Part shown: positions 8,452 through 18,414 of the stretch, one piece after another
Layout of the letters: every line of letters starts with the position of its first letter
Position numbering within the stretch: position 1 is the first letter of the stretch
Source: an uncultured Clostridia bacterium
GTDB taxonomy: Bacteria; Bacillota; Clostridia; Lachnospirales; CAG-274
DNA: 64,000 bases
Reading direction: 5' to 3'
Assembly: GCA_947630725.1 (NCBI GenBank)
Contig: CANRIS010000001.1
Coordinates: 1 to 64,000, forward strand
Notes under the pieces: model-generated
Databases searched by the model: none
What the model was told of the DNA's origin: nothing
The model's input: only the letters and a program-made list of their open reading frames with translations
Program-made: the position numbers and the translations under genes

Positions 8452-9567
8452 TCAGTTTTTAGGTTCAAAGGTGTCGGCTATCCCTGACAGAATCTTCCTT
8501 ATTTTAAGGTGCTGCGGACAGCGCTGTTCACAGTTTCCGCAGTCGAGACACGATGAGGCAAGTCCCCTCCCCATGGCGTACCTTCTGTAATACATTCCTG
8601 CGTTTCCCATATTTTTTGTCATACAATAGGAGTTGTACGCGTCTATAAATTCGGGTATGGGTATCCCCGCAGGGCAGTCCTCCGTACAATATCGGCATTT
8701 TGTACAGCCTATGGCGGCGCTTTTCGCCACTATGTCCCTGACCTTTTCGGTTATTTTGATTTCTTCATCGTTAAACGGGCGAAAATCGTCCATAAAGCTC
8801 ATATTGTCCGAAAGCTGCTCTATGGCGCTCATACCGCTCAGCACAACCCTGACGCCCGGCAGAGAGGCGCAAAAACGCATAGCCCATTTTGCGTTTGAAC
8901 CATCGGGGTCATAGGCTCTGAAAAGCTCCTCGGCCTCCTTCGGTATGTTTATAAGACTGCCGCCCTTGTTCGGCTCCATAACGATTATGTCCCTGCCGTA
9001 TTTTCTTGCAGTCTCATAGCACTCTCTCGCTCTTACGCCGGGGCTTTCCCAGTCAAGATAGTTGAGCTGGAGCTGCACAAATTCTGCTTCGGGGTGATTT
9101 TTAAGCACCTCGTCAAGCAGCTCGGGCTCATCGTGAAATGAAAAACCGAAGTGCTTTATTCTGCCTTCCTTCATTTTTTCTCTTATAAAGTCAAAGCCTC
9201 CGAAGCTTTCGGTTTCTCTGTAGCTTTTTTTCCAGATATTATGCAAAAGATAGCAGTCGAAATATTCCACACCGCAGCGTTCAAGCTGCGTTTCAAAAAT
9301 CACGGGGTAGTCGTCTCCCGAGGTGACCCTTGCGGTGGGCATTTTGTCCGCAAGTATAAAGCTGTCTCTGGGATATCTCTTTACAAGGCACTCTCTTATG
9401 GCCTCCTCGCTTTTTTCTCTGTGGTAGGGAAAGGCCGTGTCGAAATAACAAAAGCCTTTTTCCATAAACATATCGGTCATTTTTTTGACCGTATCTATGT
9501 CTATGCTGCCAAAGTCGTTTTTATCAGAAAGCGGCAGCCTCATAAAACCAAAACCAAGCTTTTTCAT
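8452..9567 (-). CDS. Aldo/keto reductase with C-terminal 4Fe-4S ferredoxin domain
   Basis: GFGFMRLPL start, AKR barrel motifs, C-terminal CTKCRYCTEDCPAGIPIP and CLDCGNCEQRCPQHL clusters. Confidence 0.92.
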   Translation of the reverse strand: MKKLGFGFMRLPLSDKNDFGSIDIDTVKKMTDMFMEKGFCYFDTAFPYHREKSEEAIRECLVKRYPRDSFILADKMPTARVTSGDDYPVIFETQLERCGVEYFDCYLLHNIWKKSYRETESFGGFDFIREKMKEGRIKHFGFSFHDEPELLDEVLKNHPEAEFVQLQLNYLDWESPGVRARECYETARKYGRDIIVMEPNKGGSLINIPKEAEELFRAYDPDGSNAKWAMRFCASLPGVRVVLSGMSAIEQLSDNMSFMDDFRPFNDEEIKITEKVRDIVAKSAAIGCTKCRYCTEDCPAGIPIPEFIDAYNSYCMTKNMGNAGMYYRRYAMGRGLASSCLDCGNCEQRCPQHLKIRKILSGIADTFEPKN

Positions 9568-9700
9568 ATGTATATCCTTTCCCTTAAGTCCGTGTATTCC
9601 GCGCATACTGTGTTCTTTTTTATAATTCTGTCAGCCGCATATTCTCTTTATTTTTTCGCATATACTGTACATTACACACTAATTATATTATATATTTTTT

Positions 9701-10504
9701 TCAGAAATCCTTTTTTATGCTCAGAATTTTTTCAACAGTCACAAATTCTATGCCGTCATTTTCAAAATCATCGCATACCTCTTTTATTGCCTCTGCGGTA
9801 ATAAGCCCTCCCTCGGCTCCCACATGGCCTATACATATGGCATAGCCATTTTTTTGGGCAATTTCCTTTGTTTTGTTTAAATTATTTATTACCTCCTCCT
9901 TGCTGTCGGTCGAATCGAGAAAAACGTCCCTTTTAAGCACGGGAACGCCGTATTTTTCGCCGTATTCGCCGCTGAGACTGTCGGGAGTAGTCATACTGTC
10001 CAAAAAAATAAGTCCCCTTTCCGAAAGCTCCGAAAACAATATGTCCATTATACGCGGATCCTCCGTGGCTCTTGAACCCATATGATTGTTTGCGCCGACA
10101 AAGGGCTTTCCGTCAAGCTCAGCCGAAAGTATCTCCCTTATTTCATCATCCGACAGCTCGGTCAGAATGGGAGACTCCCCAAGCCAGCTCCTTTTTCCCT
10201 TTTTAGCCTCCATGGGGATATGCGCAAGTACAGAGTTGCCGTTGGCGATAAGCAGCGCTGCATCTATGTCGCTTCTGCTCTGTTTAGGCATAACCGCCCC
10301 CGTAAATTTTATGGGCAGGTCAAGTATCTCCTCCGTTCCCTCTGCGCCGCCTCCCATATCGTCTATAACTATGGCTATATAGGACTTTTCGTTTTGGGAT
10401 ATAACGGCTCTCGAACCCATATCCTCCCTGAAAAAGTTGATCCCCAAGGCTAAAACTACCATAAAAACAACAATACCTATGTTGAAACCATATCTTCTTT
10501 TCAC
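9701..10504 (-). CDS. Divergent polysaccharide deacetylase family protein (YibQ/DUF610-like)
   Basis: IAIVIDDMGGG, SVLAHIPMEA, NNHMGSRATED, GHVGAEGGL motifs. Confidence 0.85.
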   Translation of the reverse strand: MKRRYGFNIGIVVFMVVLALGINFFREDMGSRAVISQNEKSYIAIVIDDMGGGAEGTEEILDLPIKFTGAVMPKQSRSDIDAALLIANGNSVLAHIPMEAKKGKRSWLGESPILTELSDDEIREILSAELDGKPFVGANNHMGSRATEDPRIMDILFSELSERGLIFLDSMTTPDSLSGEYGEKYGVPVLKRDVFLDSTDSKEEVINNLNKTKEIAQKNGYAICIGHVGAEGGLITAEAIKEVCDDFENDGIEFVTVEKILSIKKDF

Positions 10505-10829
10505 AAAATCCCTCCAAATTTATACAAATATTTTTGCACAATTTTTACGCTTGATTTTCGTTAATAATAGACAATGGAATTATTATAAAATTATTTTTTT
10601 GTTCAATCGGTATAATTTTATGACTATAGTTTGTCTAATTATTACAAAATTAAAATCACATCTCAGCAATTTAAACAATTTTTCGCAGTTTTTTTGCTCT
10701 ATATTCATATAAATATTCGTCAAACGGAAAATTATTATTAAATCTTTGATTTGACAAAACAAAAGTTTTAGTATAATATAATAGCTGTAACCAATAATTT
10801 GGAAAAAATCTATGAGGAGGTTTTTTATA

Positions 10830-11054
10830 ATGAAGAAAATTAAAGTTAACTTGAACTCAATTGATAAGGTAAAGGAATTCGTTAATATCTTAAATACTTT
10901 TGACGGCGACTTTGATCTTATTACCGACAGATATGTTGTAGATGCAAAGTCTATCATGGGTATCTTTTCACTTGATATTTCAAAGGACATCGAGCTTGCT
11001 ATCCACAACCCCAGCGCTGAGGTTGAGGCTGCTCTTGCTAAGTTCACCGTATAA
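10830..11054 (+). CDS. HPr-like (PTS phosphocarrier fold) protein lacking the His15 motif
   Basis: MKKIKVNLNSIDKVKEFVNIL...VVDAKSIMGIFSLDISKDIELAI: AKSIMGI (Ser46 motif) is kept, GLHARPA is absent. GAGGAGG RBS precedes ATG 10830, so the ORF-track start at 10812 is likely too early. Confidence 0.85.
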   Translation: MKKIKVNLNSIDKVKEFVNILNTFDGDFDLITDRYVVDAKSIMGIFSLDISKDIELAIHNPSAEVEAALAKFTV

Positions 11055-11082
11055 TTACATAACCATTTTTATACGAAATCAA

Positions 11083-11125
11083 AAGGCGGGTACTTCCCTT
11101 TCGGGCGGTATCCGCCTTATTTTGT
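11083..11125 (+). terminator. Rho-independent terminator after the HPr-like gene
   Basis: AAGGCGGgTAC ... GTATCCGCCTT stem then TATTTTGTTG. Confidence 0.7.
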
Positions 11126-11185
11126 TGTCTTGTTGTTTTGTTATGGTCTTCTGTTTTTTTAAGTATTTTAAGCTTTTATTTGCTT

Positions 11186-11950
11186 TTATTTGTTCGGAGT
11201 CTTTTCCTTCTGTTTCTGAAACTCCCAGCAGAAAAAGGTCTGCAGCGCATCGGTAGACAGGTGCGTAAGCAGAGGCAGCAGCTTTTCAAATGTCCCCGGT
11301 ATAATGACGGGCTTTTCTTCAAACATTTTTTCGATGGCATATTCTGCGCAGTATTCGGGATCAATGCCCCTTTTGGCAAAGCTCACCCCTGCCCTTTTGT
11401 TGAAGTTTGTGGCTACGGGGCCGGGACAAAGCACTCCGCAGTATACCTTTGAGCCTCTCCTGCGAAGCTCCTCCCTGACTGCCATAGTCAGCCTGTATAC
11501 ATAGGCTTTTGTACCATAATAAACAGCCATCTTGGGCCCCGGCAGAAACGCCGCAAGGGACGCCACGTTAAGTATATATCCGTATCCCTTGTCTATGAAG
11601 TCCCCAAGAAAAAGCTTCATAAGTATGTGAACAGCCTTTATGTTGAGGTCTATCATACTGAGCTGCTTTTCTATGCTGCCTTCGTCAAAATATGAAAAAT
11701 CTCCGAAGCCCGCATTGTTGATAAGCACTTCGATTTTTTCGTTCTTAAGGCTCTCATACAGTTCAAAGCATTCCTCGGGCTTTGAGAGATCGGCTTGTAT
11801 GGTCTTTGTGCCAGAACCAAGCTCCTCCGACATAATGTCAAGCATTTTTTTGTTTCTGCCCACCAGTATTGTGTCAAATCCCATATGCGACAGCTTTTTA
11901 GCCATATGACAGCCTATTCCGCTTGTTGCTCCCGTTATCAATGCAGCCAC
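11186..11950 (-). CDS. Short-chain dehydrogenase/reductase (DltE-like)
   Basis: MAALITGATSGIGCHMAKKL, LINNAGFG, YYGTKAYV. Confidence 0.9.
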   Translation of the reverse strand: MAALITGATSGIGCHMAKKLSHMGFDTILVGRNKKMLDIMSEELGSGTKTIQADLSKPEECFELYESLKNEKIEVLINNAGFGDFSYFDEGSIEKQLSMIDLNIKAVHILMKLFLGDFIDKGYGYILNVASLAAFLPGPKMAVYYGTKAYVYRLTMAVREELRRRGSKVYCGVLCPGPVATNFNKRAGVSFAKRGIDPEYCAEYAIEKMFEEKPVIIPGTFEKLLPLLTHLSTDALQTFFCWEFQKQKEKTPNK

Positions 11951-13122
11951 TTTAAAGCCTCCTTCAATAATATATCTCTTTTGTTGTTTTTCGGGTTTTT
12001 AAGCACAAAGTCGAGGAGCCCTTCAAAAACGTCTCCCACGGCTCTGCCTTCAAAGCCCAGTCCGCCTATGTCCTTTCCGTTTATATCGAGATCAGCCCTC
12101 GTTATGGGAGCCTCCCTTTCGGCAAAGCTTTCGGCCTTGGCGATATTTTTTTCGCCCTTGGCTTTCTTTATACGCACAAGAGACAAAAAGCTTTGTTTGC
12201 CTATTTCCGAAAGGAGCCGTCTCAGTCCATAATCATCATCGGCAAGCCCTGCGTCATAATATTTTATAAGCGGCAGGGTCTTTCCTATCAGATCATTTGA
12301 AAGCCGCAGCGCCTTTAGCTTTTCTCTGACGCAGGGGGTTTTCGCGTACACGATAGCAAGAGCCTCCTCGCAGGAAACCGCCGACTTAAGGAGCCGACAT
12401 ATTTCGTCTCCTCTTTCTCTGAGGGCAGCCGCAGCCGCAGGCAGACAAAAATCGCCGAGACCCGTCTGCACAAGCAGCATAGCCTTTTCGGTATGTTCGG
12501 AGGTGATGAGCTTTAAAAATTCCGCCGATATTCTTTCTGCGCTGACATTTTTTATAAGCTCAGCGTTGTTTTTCAGCGCCGCAAGGGTATTTTCTTCGGT
12601 TTCAAAGCCGAGCTGAGCCGAAAAACGTATACATCGCAGCATTCGCAGAGCGTCCTCCTTAAATCTCAGATCGGGATCCCTGACTCCCCTTATTATGCCG
12701 TTTTTTATATCGTCCCTGCCTCCGAATGGGTCGCAGCAGCCGAGATCGGGATTGTAGGCTATGGCGTTCATAGTAAAATCCCTGCGGCTCAGATCCTCGG
12801 TTATTTTATCTGTAAAATATACCCTTTCGGGGTGACGGCCGTCCGTATATTCTCCGTCTATGCGATAGGTCGTTATTTCATAGCTTTCCCCATTTATCAG
12901 AACTGTAACCGTGCCGTGCTTTATGCCTGTATCGACTGTGCGGCGGAATATTCTTTTTATATCCGAGGGCAGAGCGTTCGTGGCTACGTCATAGTCGTGA
13001 GGGAGCTTTCCCATAAGGCTGTCTCTCACGCAGCCTCCCACGATATAGCCCTCAAAGCCCTCCTCATCAAGTCTGTTAAGTATGTAGAGTACATCCTTTG
13101 TTATATTCATATACATATACAT
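11938..13122 (-). CDS. cca: CCA tRNA nucleotidyltransferase
   Basis: GYIVGGCVRDSLMGKLPHDYDVATNALP, RRDFTMNAIAYNP, RFKEDALRMLRCIRFSAQLGF. Confidence 0.95.
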   Translation of the reverse strand: MYMYMNITKDVLYILNRLDEEGFEGYIVGGCVRDSLMGKLPHDYDVATNALPSDIKRIFRRTVDTGIKHGTVTVLINGESYEITTYRIDGEYTDGRHPERVYFTDKITEDLSRRDFTMNAIAYNPDLGCCDPFGGRDDIKNGIIRGVRDPDLRFKEDALRMLRCIRFSAQLGFETEENTLAALKNNAELIKNVSAERISAEFLKLITSEHTEKAMLLVQTGLGDFCLPAAAAALRERGDEICRLLKSAVSCEEALAIVYAKTPCVREKLKALRLSNDLIGKTLPLIKYYDAGLADDDYGLRRLLSEIGKQSFLSLVRIKKAKGEKNIAKAESFAEREAPITRADLDINGKDIGGLGFEGRAVGDVFEGLLDFVLKNPKNNKRDILLKEALKWLH

Positions 13123-13329
13123 TTACATCTCCTCATTTTTATAATCATAACACAAAATCAGAAATTTTACTAATACTTTAGTTGAAAATTTGTGAAAATA
13201 AGTGTATAATGAATGTGAACAAACAGCTTTCGCCGTGACCGTGTGTATAAAACAAATGCAGGCTGCGGCGATACAGACAAAATTATATAAATATAAATAA
13301 AAAATACAATAAAAAGACGAGGTGCTTTT

Positions 13330-14031
13330 ATGGATCATACTGTTCTGGTCGTTGACGATGAAGAAAATATAGTAAATATTATAGAGTATAACCTCAAAAA
13401 AGAGGGTTATGACGTTCTGAAGGCATATGACGGAGAGGAAGGGCTTAAGCTGGCCGTAACAAAGTCTCCCGATCTTGTGATACTTGACATAATGATGCCC
13501 AAAATGGACGGATATGAGGTATGCAGGCGTTTAAGAGCCACAAGCGATGTGCCTATAATTATGCTTACGGCAAGAGCCGATGAGGTGGATACGGTCATAG
13601 GGCTTGAAATGGGGGCTGACGACTATGTTACAAAGCCGTTTAAAACAAGGGAGCTTCTTGCAAGGGTAAAGGCAAACTTAAGACGTAAGAACGGCCATAT
13701 GGAATCGGCTGACAAAAACGCCTCGGCATCCACCGACACATTCAAAAACATAAGCATTGACTATGACAGATATGAGGTCACAAAGGACGGAAAAAGCCTT
13801 AACCTCACCTTGAGAGAATATGAGCTTTTGTCGTTTCTCACAAAAAACAAAAAGCAGCCCTTCACAAGAGAGGCTCTTCTCGAAAAGGTGTGGGGATATG
13901 AATATTATGGCGGAGACGCCCGCTCGGTCGATGTCACCATAAGGCGACTGAGAGAAAAAATAGAGGACGACCCGAGCAAGCCTCAGTATATAATCACAAA
14001 AAGAGGCATAGGATATTATTTTGCCGGATAA
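13330..14031 (+). CDS. OmpR-family response regulator (WalR/PhoB-like)
   Basis: VLVVDDEENIVNII, VILDIMMPKMDGYEVC, MLTARADEVD, C-terminal winged helix LTLREYELLSFL..VTIRRLREKIEDDP. Confidence 0.95.
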   Translation: MDHTVLVVDDEENIVNIIEYNLKKEGYDVLKAYDGEEGLKLAVTKSPDLVILDIMMPKMDGYEVCRRLRATSDVPIIMLTARADEVDTVIGLEMGADDYVTKPFKTRELLARVKANLRRKNGHMESADKNASASTDTFKNISIDYDRYEVTKDGKSLNLTLREYELLSFLTKNKKQPFTREALLEKVWGYEYYGGDARSVDVTIRRLREKIEDDPSKPQYIITKRGIGYYFAG

Positions 14032-14048
14032 AAAACTAAGGAAGCATT

Positions 14049-15833
14049 ATGAAAAGTATTCGCTGGAAACTGGTTTTTATGTATCTCACTCTGGTTTTTA
14101 TAGTTATGCTTATAAGCGGTACGTTTATAATATTAAGACTTGACAACCAGGAAATAAGAAACGCCGAGGACGAGCTTTCGGGCTGCGCGGCATATATAGA
14201 GGAGCAGATAATTGACAGATATACCGATCCGAAGGACTTTCAGGAGGCATTTCTTCAGTTGTTCATAACAGGCTCCTCTCTTCGTAATGTTCAGGCAAAT
14301 ATAATCGACAGCAAGGGGCGGACCATAGCCTCATCGACAGTGGCCTCGGCAGAGGACTTCGCCACATACAACAACTCGGCTGTCATTTCGGCTCTTGCGG
14401 GAACGGAGGCCTTTGACACTGGGACGAAAAGCACCGATCTCAACTCTCAGGTCAAGGAGTGGCTTTCGTATGCGCTGCCCGTAAAGGACGAAAACGGCGG
14501 CGTAAAATATGTCATATATGTGCAGATGGACGCATCGGGCATAAAAACAAGCCTTTTGCAGACCACATCGACCATAGTCATAGCGGTTATACTGGCGCTG
14601 CTTCTGACCTGCGTCCTTGCTCTTATATTTGCAAACACAATAACAAACCCCATCGCAGTCCTCACGAGAAAGGCCAACCAGCTTGCAAAGGGAAAGCTGA
14701 CAGGCAGCATAAGCATAAAAAGCAATGATGAAATAGGACAGCTTACAAAAAGCTTCAACCATATGGCGAGCGAGCTTAAAAAAACCGTGAGCGAAATGGA
14801 AAACGAAAACAGAAAGCTTGAAGTTCTTCTGCACAATATGACCGACGGCGTGCTTGCTTTTGACGAAAGAGGCAACCTTATACACGCAAACAGCCTTTGC
14901 TATGAAATGCTTGAGCTTGACAGATACAAAAAAATAACCCTTGACTTTCTTCTGAAAAAGCTTGGGGTCAGCTATTCGGATCTGCTGCCCAACACTATAA
15001 CCGAGGTTGTTTTTGAAGAAAACAAAAAATATATAAACGTGGCGCTTATACCCTATGAAAGCGATAAAATAAGCATAAACGGCGTTATAGCAGTTCTTTC
15101 GGACATAACAAAGCACAGAGAGCTTGACGATATGCGTAAGGAGTTTGTGGCAAATGTCTCTCACGAAATAAGAACCCCTCTCACCACCATAAAGAGCTAT
15201 GTTGAGACGCTTCTTGACGGAGCGCTGGAGGATAAAAAGACAGCAGCCGACTTTCTGCGCATTATAGATGACGCAGCCGACAGAATGTCCCTGCTTGCAA
15301 GCGATCTTTTGTCACTGTCACGTCTCGACACAAACACCGTGCGGCTCGATATGAAAAGGCTTGATCTTCTTAAGGCAGCGGAAAAATGTATAGAACAGAA
15401 TATAATTACTGCAAAAAACAACAACCACACCCTTAAGCTCATACCTCCCAAGGATGACAGCTATTATATATATGCCGATGAAAACAGACTGAATCAGATA
15501 ATAAACAACATCGTTTCAAACTCAATAAAGTACAGCGGCGACGGAGCTGACATCACTCTCAGGCTTTCAAGCAGCAAAACAAAACATTATCTTGAAATTA
15601 TGGATAACGGTATAGGAGTTGAAGAAAGCGAATTGAAAAGGATATTTGAAAGATTTTATCGTGTGGACAAGGCAAGGAGCCGCGCCATGGGCGGCAACGG
15701 TCTGGGACTTTCGATAGCCAAGGAGCTGACAGAGGAAATGGGAGGCTCCATAGACGCATATTCGGCTCCCGGAGAGGGTCTGACAATGATACTTACATTT
15801 CCGAAAAGCAGTAAAAAAAGCAGCAGCAAATAG
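14049..15833 (+). CDS. Sensor histidine kinase (WalK/PhoR-like; TM, HAMP, PAS, HisKA, HATPase)
   Basis: FVANVSHEIRTPLTTIKSYVETL, QIINNIVSNSIKYS, GNGLGLSIAKEL. Confidence 0.95.
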   Translation: MKSIRWKLVFMYLTLVFIVMLISGTFIILRLDNQEIRNAEDELSGCAAYIEEQIIDRYTDPKDFQEAFLQLFITGSSLRNVQANIIDSKGRTIASSTVASAEDFATYNNSAVISALAGTEAFDTGTKSTDLNSQVKEWLSYALPVKDENGGVKYVIYVQMDASGIKTSLLQTTSTIVIAVILALLLTCVLALIFANTITNPIAVLTRKANQLAKGKLTGSISIKSNDEIGQLTKSFNHMASELKKTVSEMENENRKLEVLLHNMTDGVLAFDERGNLIHANSLCYEMLELDRYKKITLDFLLKKLGVSYSDLLPNTITEVVFEENKKYINVALIPYESDKISINGVIAVLSDITKHRELDDMRKEFVANVSHEIRTPLTTIKSYVETLLDGALEDKKTAADFLRIIDDAADRMSLLASDLLSLSRLDTNTVRLDMKRLDLLKAAEKCIEQNIITAKNNNHTLKLIPPKDDSYYIYADENRLNQIINNIVSNSIKYSGDGADITLRLSSSKTKHYLEIMDNGIGVEESELKRIFERFYRVDKARSRAMGGNGLGLSIAKELTEEMGGSIDAYSAPGEGLTMILTFPKSSKKSSSK

Positions 15834-15924
15834 TGAAAATGAAACGAAAGAATGATAACGAAAACGACGAAAACGACAACAGAAATCACAGCCGCGGTGC
15901 AGCGGCAAAAGCAATATGAAAAGA

Positions 15925-15966
15925 CAGCAGAAACTCCTTTTTCGGGAGTTTCTGCTGCCTTTTTCT
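15925..15966 (+). terminator. Rho-independent terminator of the two-component operon
   Basis: CAGCAGAAACTCC...GGAGTTTCTGCTG then CCTTTTTC. Confidence 0.85.
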
Positions 15967-15999
15967 TTCCTTTTTACTACCCGTCACTACCTCATGGAT

Positions 16000-16270
16000 G
16001 GAAACGCCTTTAGGCGTTTCCTTTTTTGCGCAGCCGCCCCTTATGGGCGGCGCGCTGTCGGCAAACCGCAGATATTCGGTTTTCCGTTTTAGTTTGTCAG
16101 GCTATTTTAAAGTTATGGGCGGCGTACTTTTGCCCGCAGGGCAAAAGTACGCACCTGCTGCCGCAGGCAGCAGGTGCAGCTCTGAGCCGCTTTGCGGCTC
16201 AGAGCGCCGCCCCCTTTACGGCTCCATCTTTGGGCTGCGGAGTACCGAAGGTACTCCGAGAGCAAAGATG
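16000..16270. repeat. Hairpin cluster containing a three-hairpin cloverleaf (core 16117-16212)
   Basis: GGGCGGC(16117-16123)/GCCGCCC(16206-16212) closes three 12-bp hairpins with 3-nt loops: 16124-16150, 16151-16177, 16179-16205. Flanking hairpins at 16000-16021, 16033-16051 and 16225-16270 (nested). Confidence 0.9.
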
Positions 16271-16316
16271 TGAGCAGATATTGTCCAAAAGCCGCTTTGT
16301 ACAAATACAGCCGTTT

Positions 16317-18200
16317 TTATTTTTTGCTGTCCGCAAGAAGTTCGAGTACCCTGTTGCTTCTTTCAACAAAGTGTGTAAGTTCCTCGGCGCTCAAGCTTCT
16401 GTGGCTCATAGCCGCAAGGTCATATACCTGCTTTATTATAATATCTCTGTCGTCCTTTTTGTCGTCTCCCAGTTCAAGAAGGAGTTTTATGACATTGTTG
16501 CCCACATTGAGTATAAGCGTTTCGGCCATAGGCATCTCGCCGCCGAATCCATAAAGCTTGGACATCTCCTGCATACGTCTCGACTGCTCAGAAAGCTCTA
16601 TCACTGCCGAAACCCCCGAAGTTTTGAGGTTTTCAGCCTTTATGGTGAGACTGTCGTTGTCAAGGGTCTCTTTGAAAAGCTTTTGCAGCTTTTCGCTTGT
16701 TTCCTTATCAGCCTCGCCGTTGCCGAGAATATCGTTTATATCGGAGTCAACTCTTAAGAATTTTACTCCCTCGTTATACATTTCCATATAATTCACATAG
16801 GGCGTGTCTATCTGGTTTGAAAGTATAACAGCTTCAAGCTCGTTTTCTTTAAACATACTTATATACTGAGCCTGCTGCTTTTCATCGCTTACATAGAATA
16901 CCTTCTTTTCGTGCTTTGCCTCGTTTGCGTTCAGATATTCTTCAAGAGTCTTGTAGTCGCCGTATATTGACTTGTATATGAGAGAGCCCTTTATCTTCTT
17001 ATAGAATTCTTCGTCTCTCAGGCAGCCGTATTTTATGAAAGCGTTTATATCCTCCCAGTTTTTTTCATAAGCCTCTCTGTCCTTTTTGAAACGTGAGTTG
17101 AGCTTATCGGCAACCTTCTTCACTATATATTTTGATATTTTGCCTACATAACCGTCATTCTGCAAAAAACTTCTGCTTACGTTAAGAGGCAGATCGGGGC
17201 AGTCGATAGTACCCTTAAGAAGGAGAAGAAATTCGGGTATGACCTCCTTGATGTTGTCTGCAATAAACACCTGATTGTTATAGAGCTTTACCTGACCCTC
17301 TATTGCGTCAAGCTCTCTGCGGAGCTTGGGGAAGTAAAGTATTCCCTTAAGCTTAAAGGGGTAGTCCATGTTCAGATGTATCCAGAAAAGCGGATCATTG
17401 AAATCCGTAAATACCTTATGATAGAAAGCCTTATAGTCCTCATCGCTACAGTCGGACGGGTTTTTGAGCCACAGCGGAGCAGTGTCGTTTATGGGAGTTG
17501 GTTTTTCCTCCTCGGAGGCAGGCTCGTTTTCGTTTATTTCGGTATTTTCGTCCTCAAGAGCCTTTTTTCTTATTTCGTCAAGATCCTCAAAATATATCTC
17601 GACAGGCATAAAATAACAGTATTTTGTAAGTATCTCCTTAAGCTTGTAGGGGCTTAAAAATTCCGCCCTGTCCTCGCTGATGTGAAGTATGATGTCCGTG
17701 CCTCTTTCGACTCTTCTGCCCTTGTCAAGCTCAAACTCTATTCCTCCGTCACAGCTCCAGTGAGCGGCCTCGGCTCCCTCCATATATGAGAGAGACTCTA
17801 TCTCAACTCTGTCCGCAACCATAAAAGCCGAATAGAAGCCAAGTCCAAAATGACCTATAATGTCGTTTTCTCCTCCTATTCGATCCTTGTATTTGTCAAT
17901 AAATGCGTTTGCGCCCGAAAAGGCTATCTGATTTATATATTCCTTTATTTCATCGGCGGTCATTCCCAGACCGTTGTCCGAAACAGTTATAAGGCTGTTC
18001 TCCTTGTCGAGAGATACGGTTATTTTATAGCTGTCGCAGGGCTGTGCGCTGCCCATAGAGACGAGCTTTTTATATTTGTTTACGGCGTCACAGCCGTTTG
18101 AAACAAGCTCTCTCAAAAATATATCCGTATCGGAATAAAGCCACTTTTTAATAATAGGCAGCAGATTTTCGCTGTTGATGGAAAGACTTCCCTTTTCCAT
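16317..18200 (-). CDS. htpG: Molecular chaperone HtpG (Hsp90)
   Basis: YSDTDIFLRELVSNGCDAVNKYKKL, VSDNGLGMTADEI, GHFGLGFYSAFMVAD. ORF track start 18209 is a GTG; ATG at 18200. Confidence 0.95.
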   Translation of the reverse strand: MEKGSLSINSENLLPIIKKWLYSDTDIFLRELVSNGCDAVNKYKKLVSMGSAQPCDSYKITVSLDKENSLITVSDNGLGMTADEIKEYINQIAFSGANAFIDKYKDRIGGENDIIGHFGLGFYSAFMVADRVEIESLSYMEGAEAAHWSCDGGIEFELDKGRRVERGTDIILHISEDRAEFLSPYKLKEILTKYCYFMPVEIYFEDLDEIRKKALEDENTEINENEPASEEEKPTPINDTAPLWLKNPSDCSDEDYKAFYHKVFTDFNDPLFWIHLNMDYPFKLKGILYFPKLRRELDAIEGQVKLYNNQVFIADNIKEVIPEFLLLLKGTIDCPDLPLNVSRSFLQNDGYVGKISKYIVKKVADKLNSRFKKDREAYEKNWEDINAFIKYGCLRDEEFYKKIKGSLIYKSIYGDYKTLEEYLNANEAKHEKKVFYVSDEKQQAQYISMFKENELEAVILSNQIDTPYVNYMEMYNEGVKFLRVDSDINDILGNGEADKETSEKLQKLFKETLDNDSLTIKAENLKTSGVSAVIELSEQSRRMQEMSKLYGFGGEMPMAETLILNVGNNVIKLLLELGDDKKDDRDIIIKQVYDLAAMSHRSLSAEELTHFVERSNRVLELLADSKK

Positions 18201-18414
18201 ATATATCACTTCTTTCTTAATAATAAATAAACTTTAATAAAATAAATAAAATGTGGGATCAGCGGCAGATACGCAGATACTATCGCCTGTGCTTACATAA
18301 TGTACACAGTCCGCCCGGTCTGCCGATAACCCATAAACCATAATTATAATTATATATGTATGTATCTCAAAAGGAAACACAAAGACACCCTGAAAAGATA
18401 TACGTTATGTACCG

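Noticed and set aside
10583-11047. 154-aa minus-strand ORF overlapping the HPr-like gene
   Set aside because: Antisense to a gene with strong RBS, terminator and recognisable fold; AT-rich composition explains the frame.
15839-15919. 26-aa Asn/Asp-rich peptide MKRKNDNENDENDNRNHSRGAAAKAI right after the histidine kinase
   Set aside because: No Shine-Dalgarno upstream and no homology recognised; probably 3' UTR before the terminator.
16117-16212. tRNA or rRNA gene
   Set aside because: Cloverleaf shape only; no tRNA consensus (no T-loop GTTCRA, no plausible anticodon loop, triloops instead of 7-nt loops).
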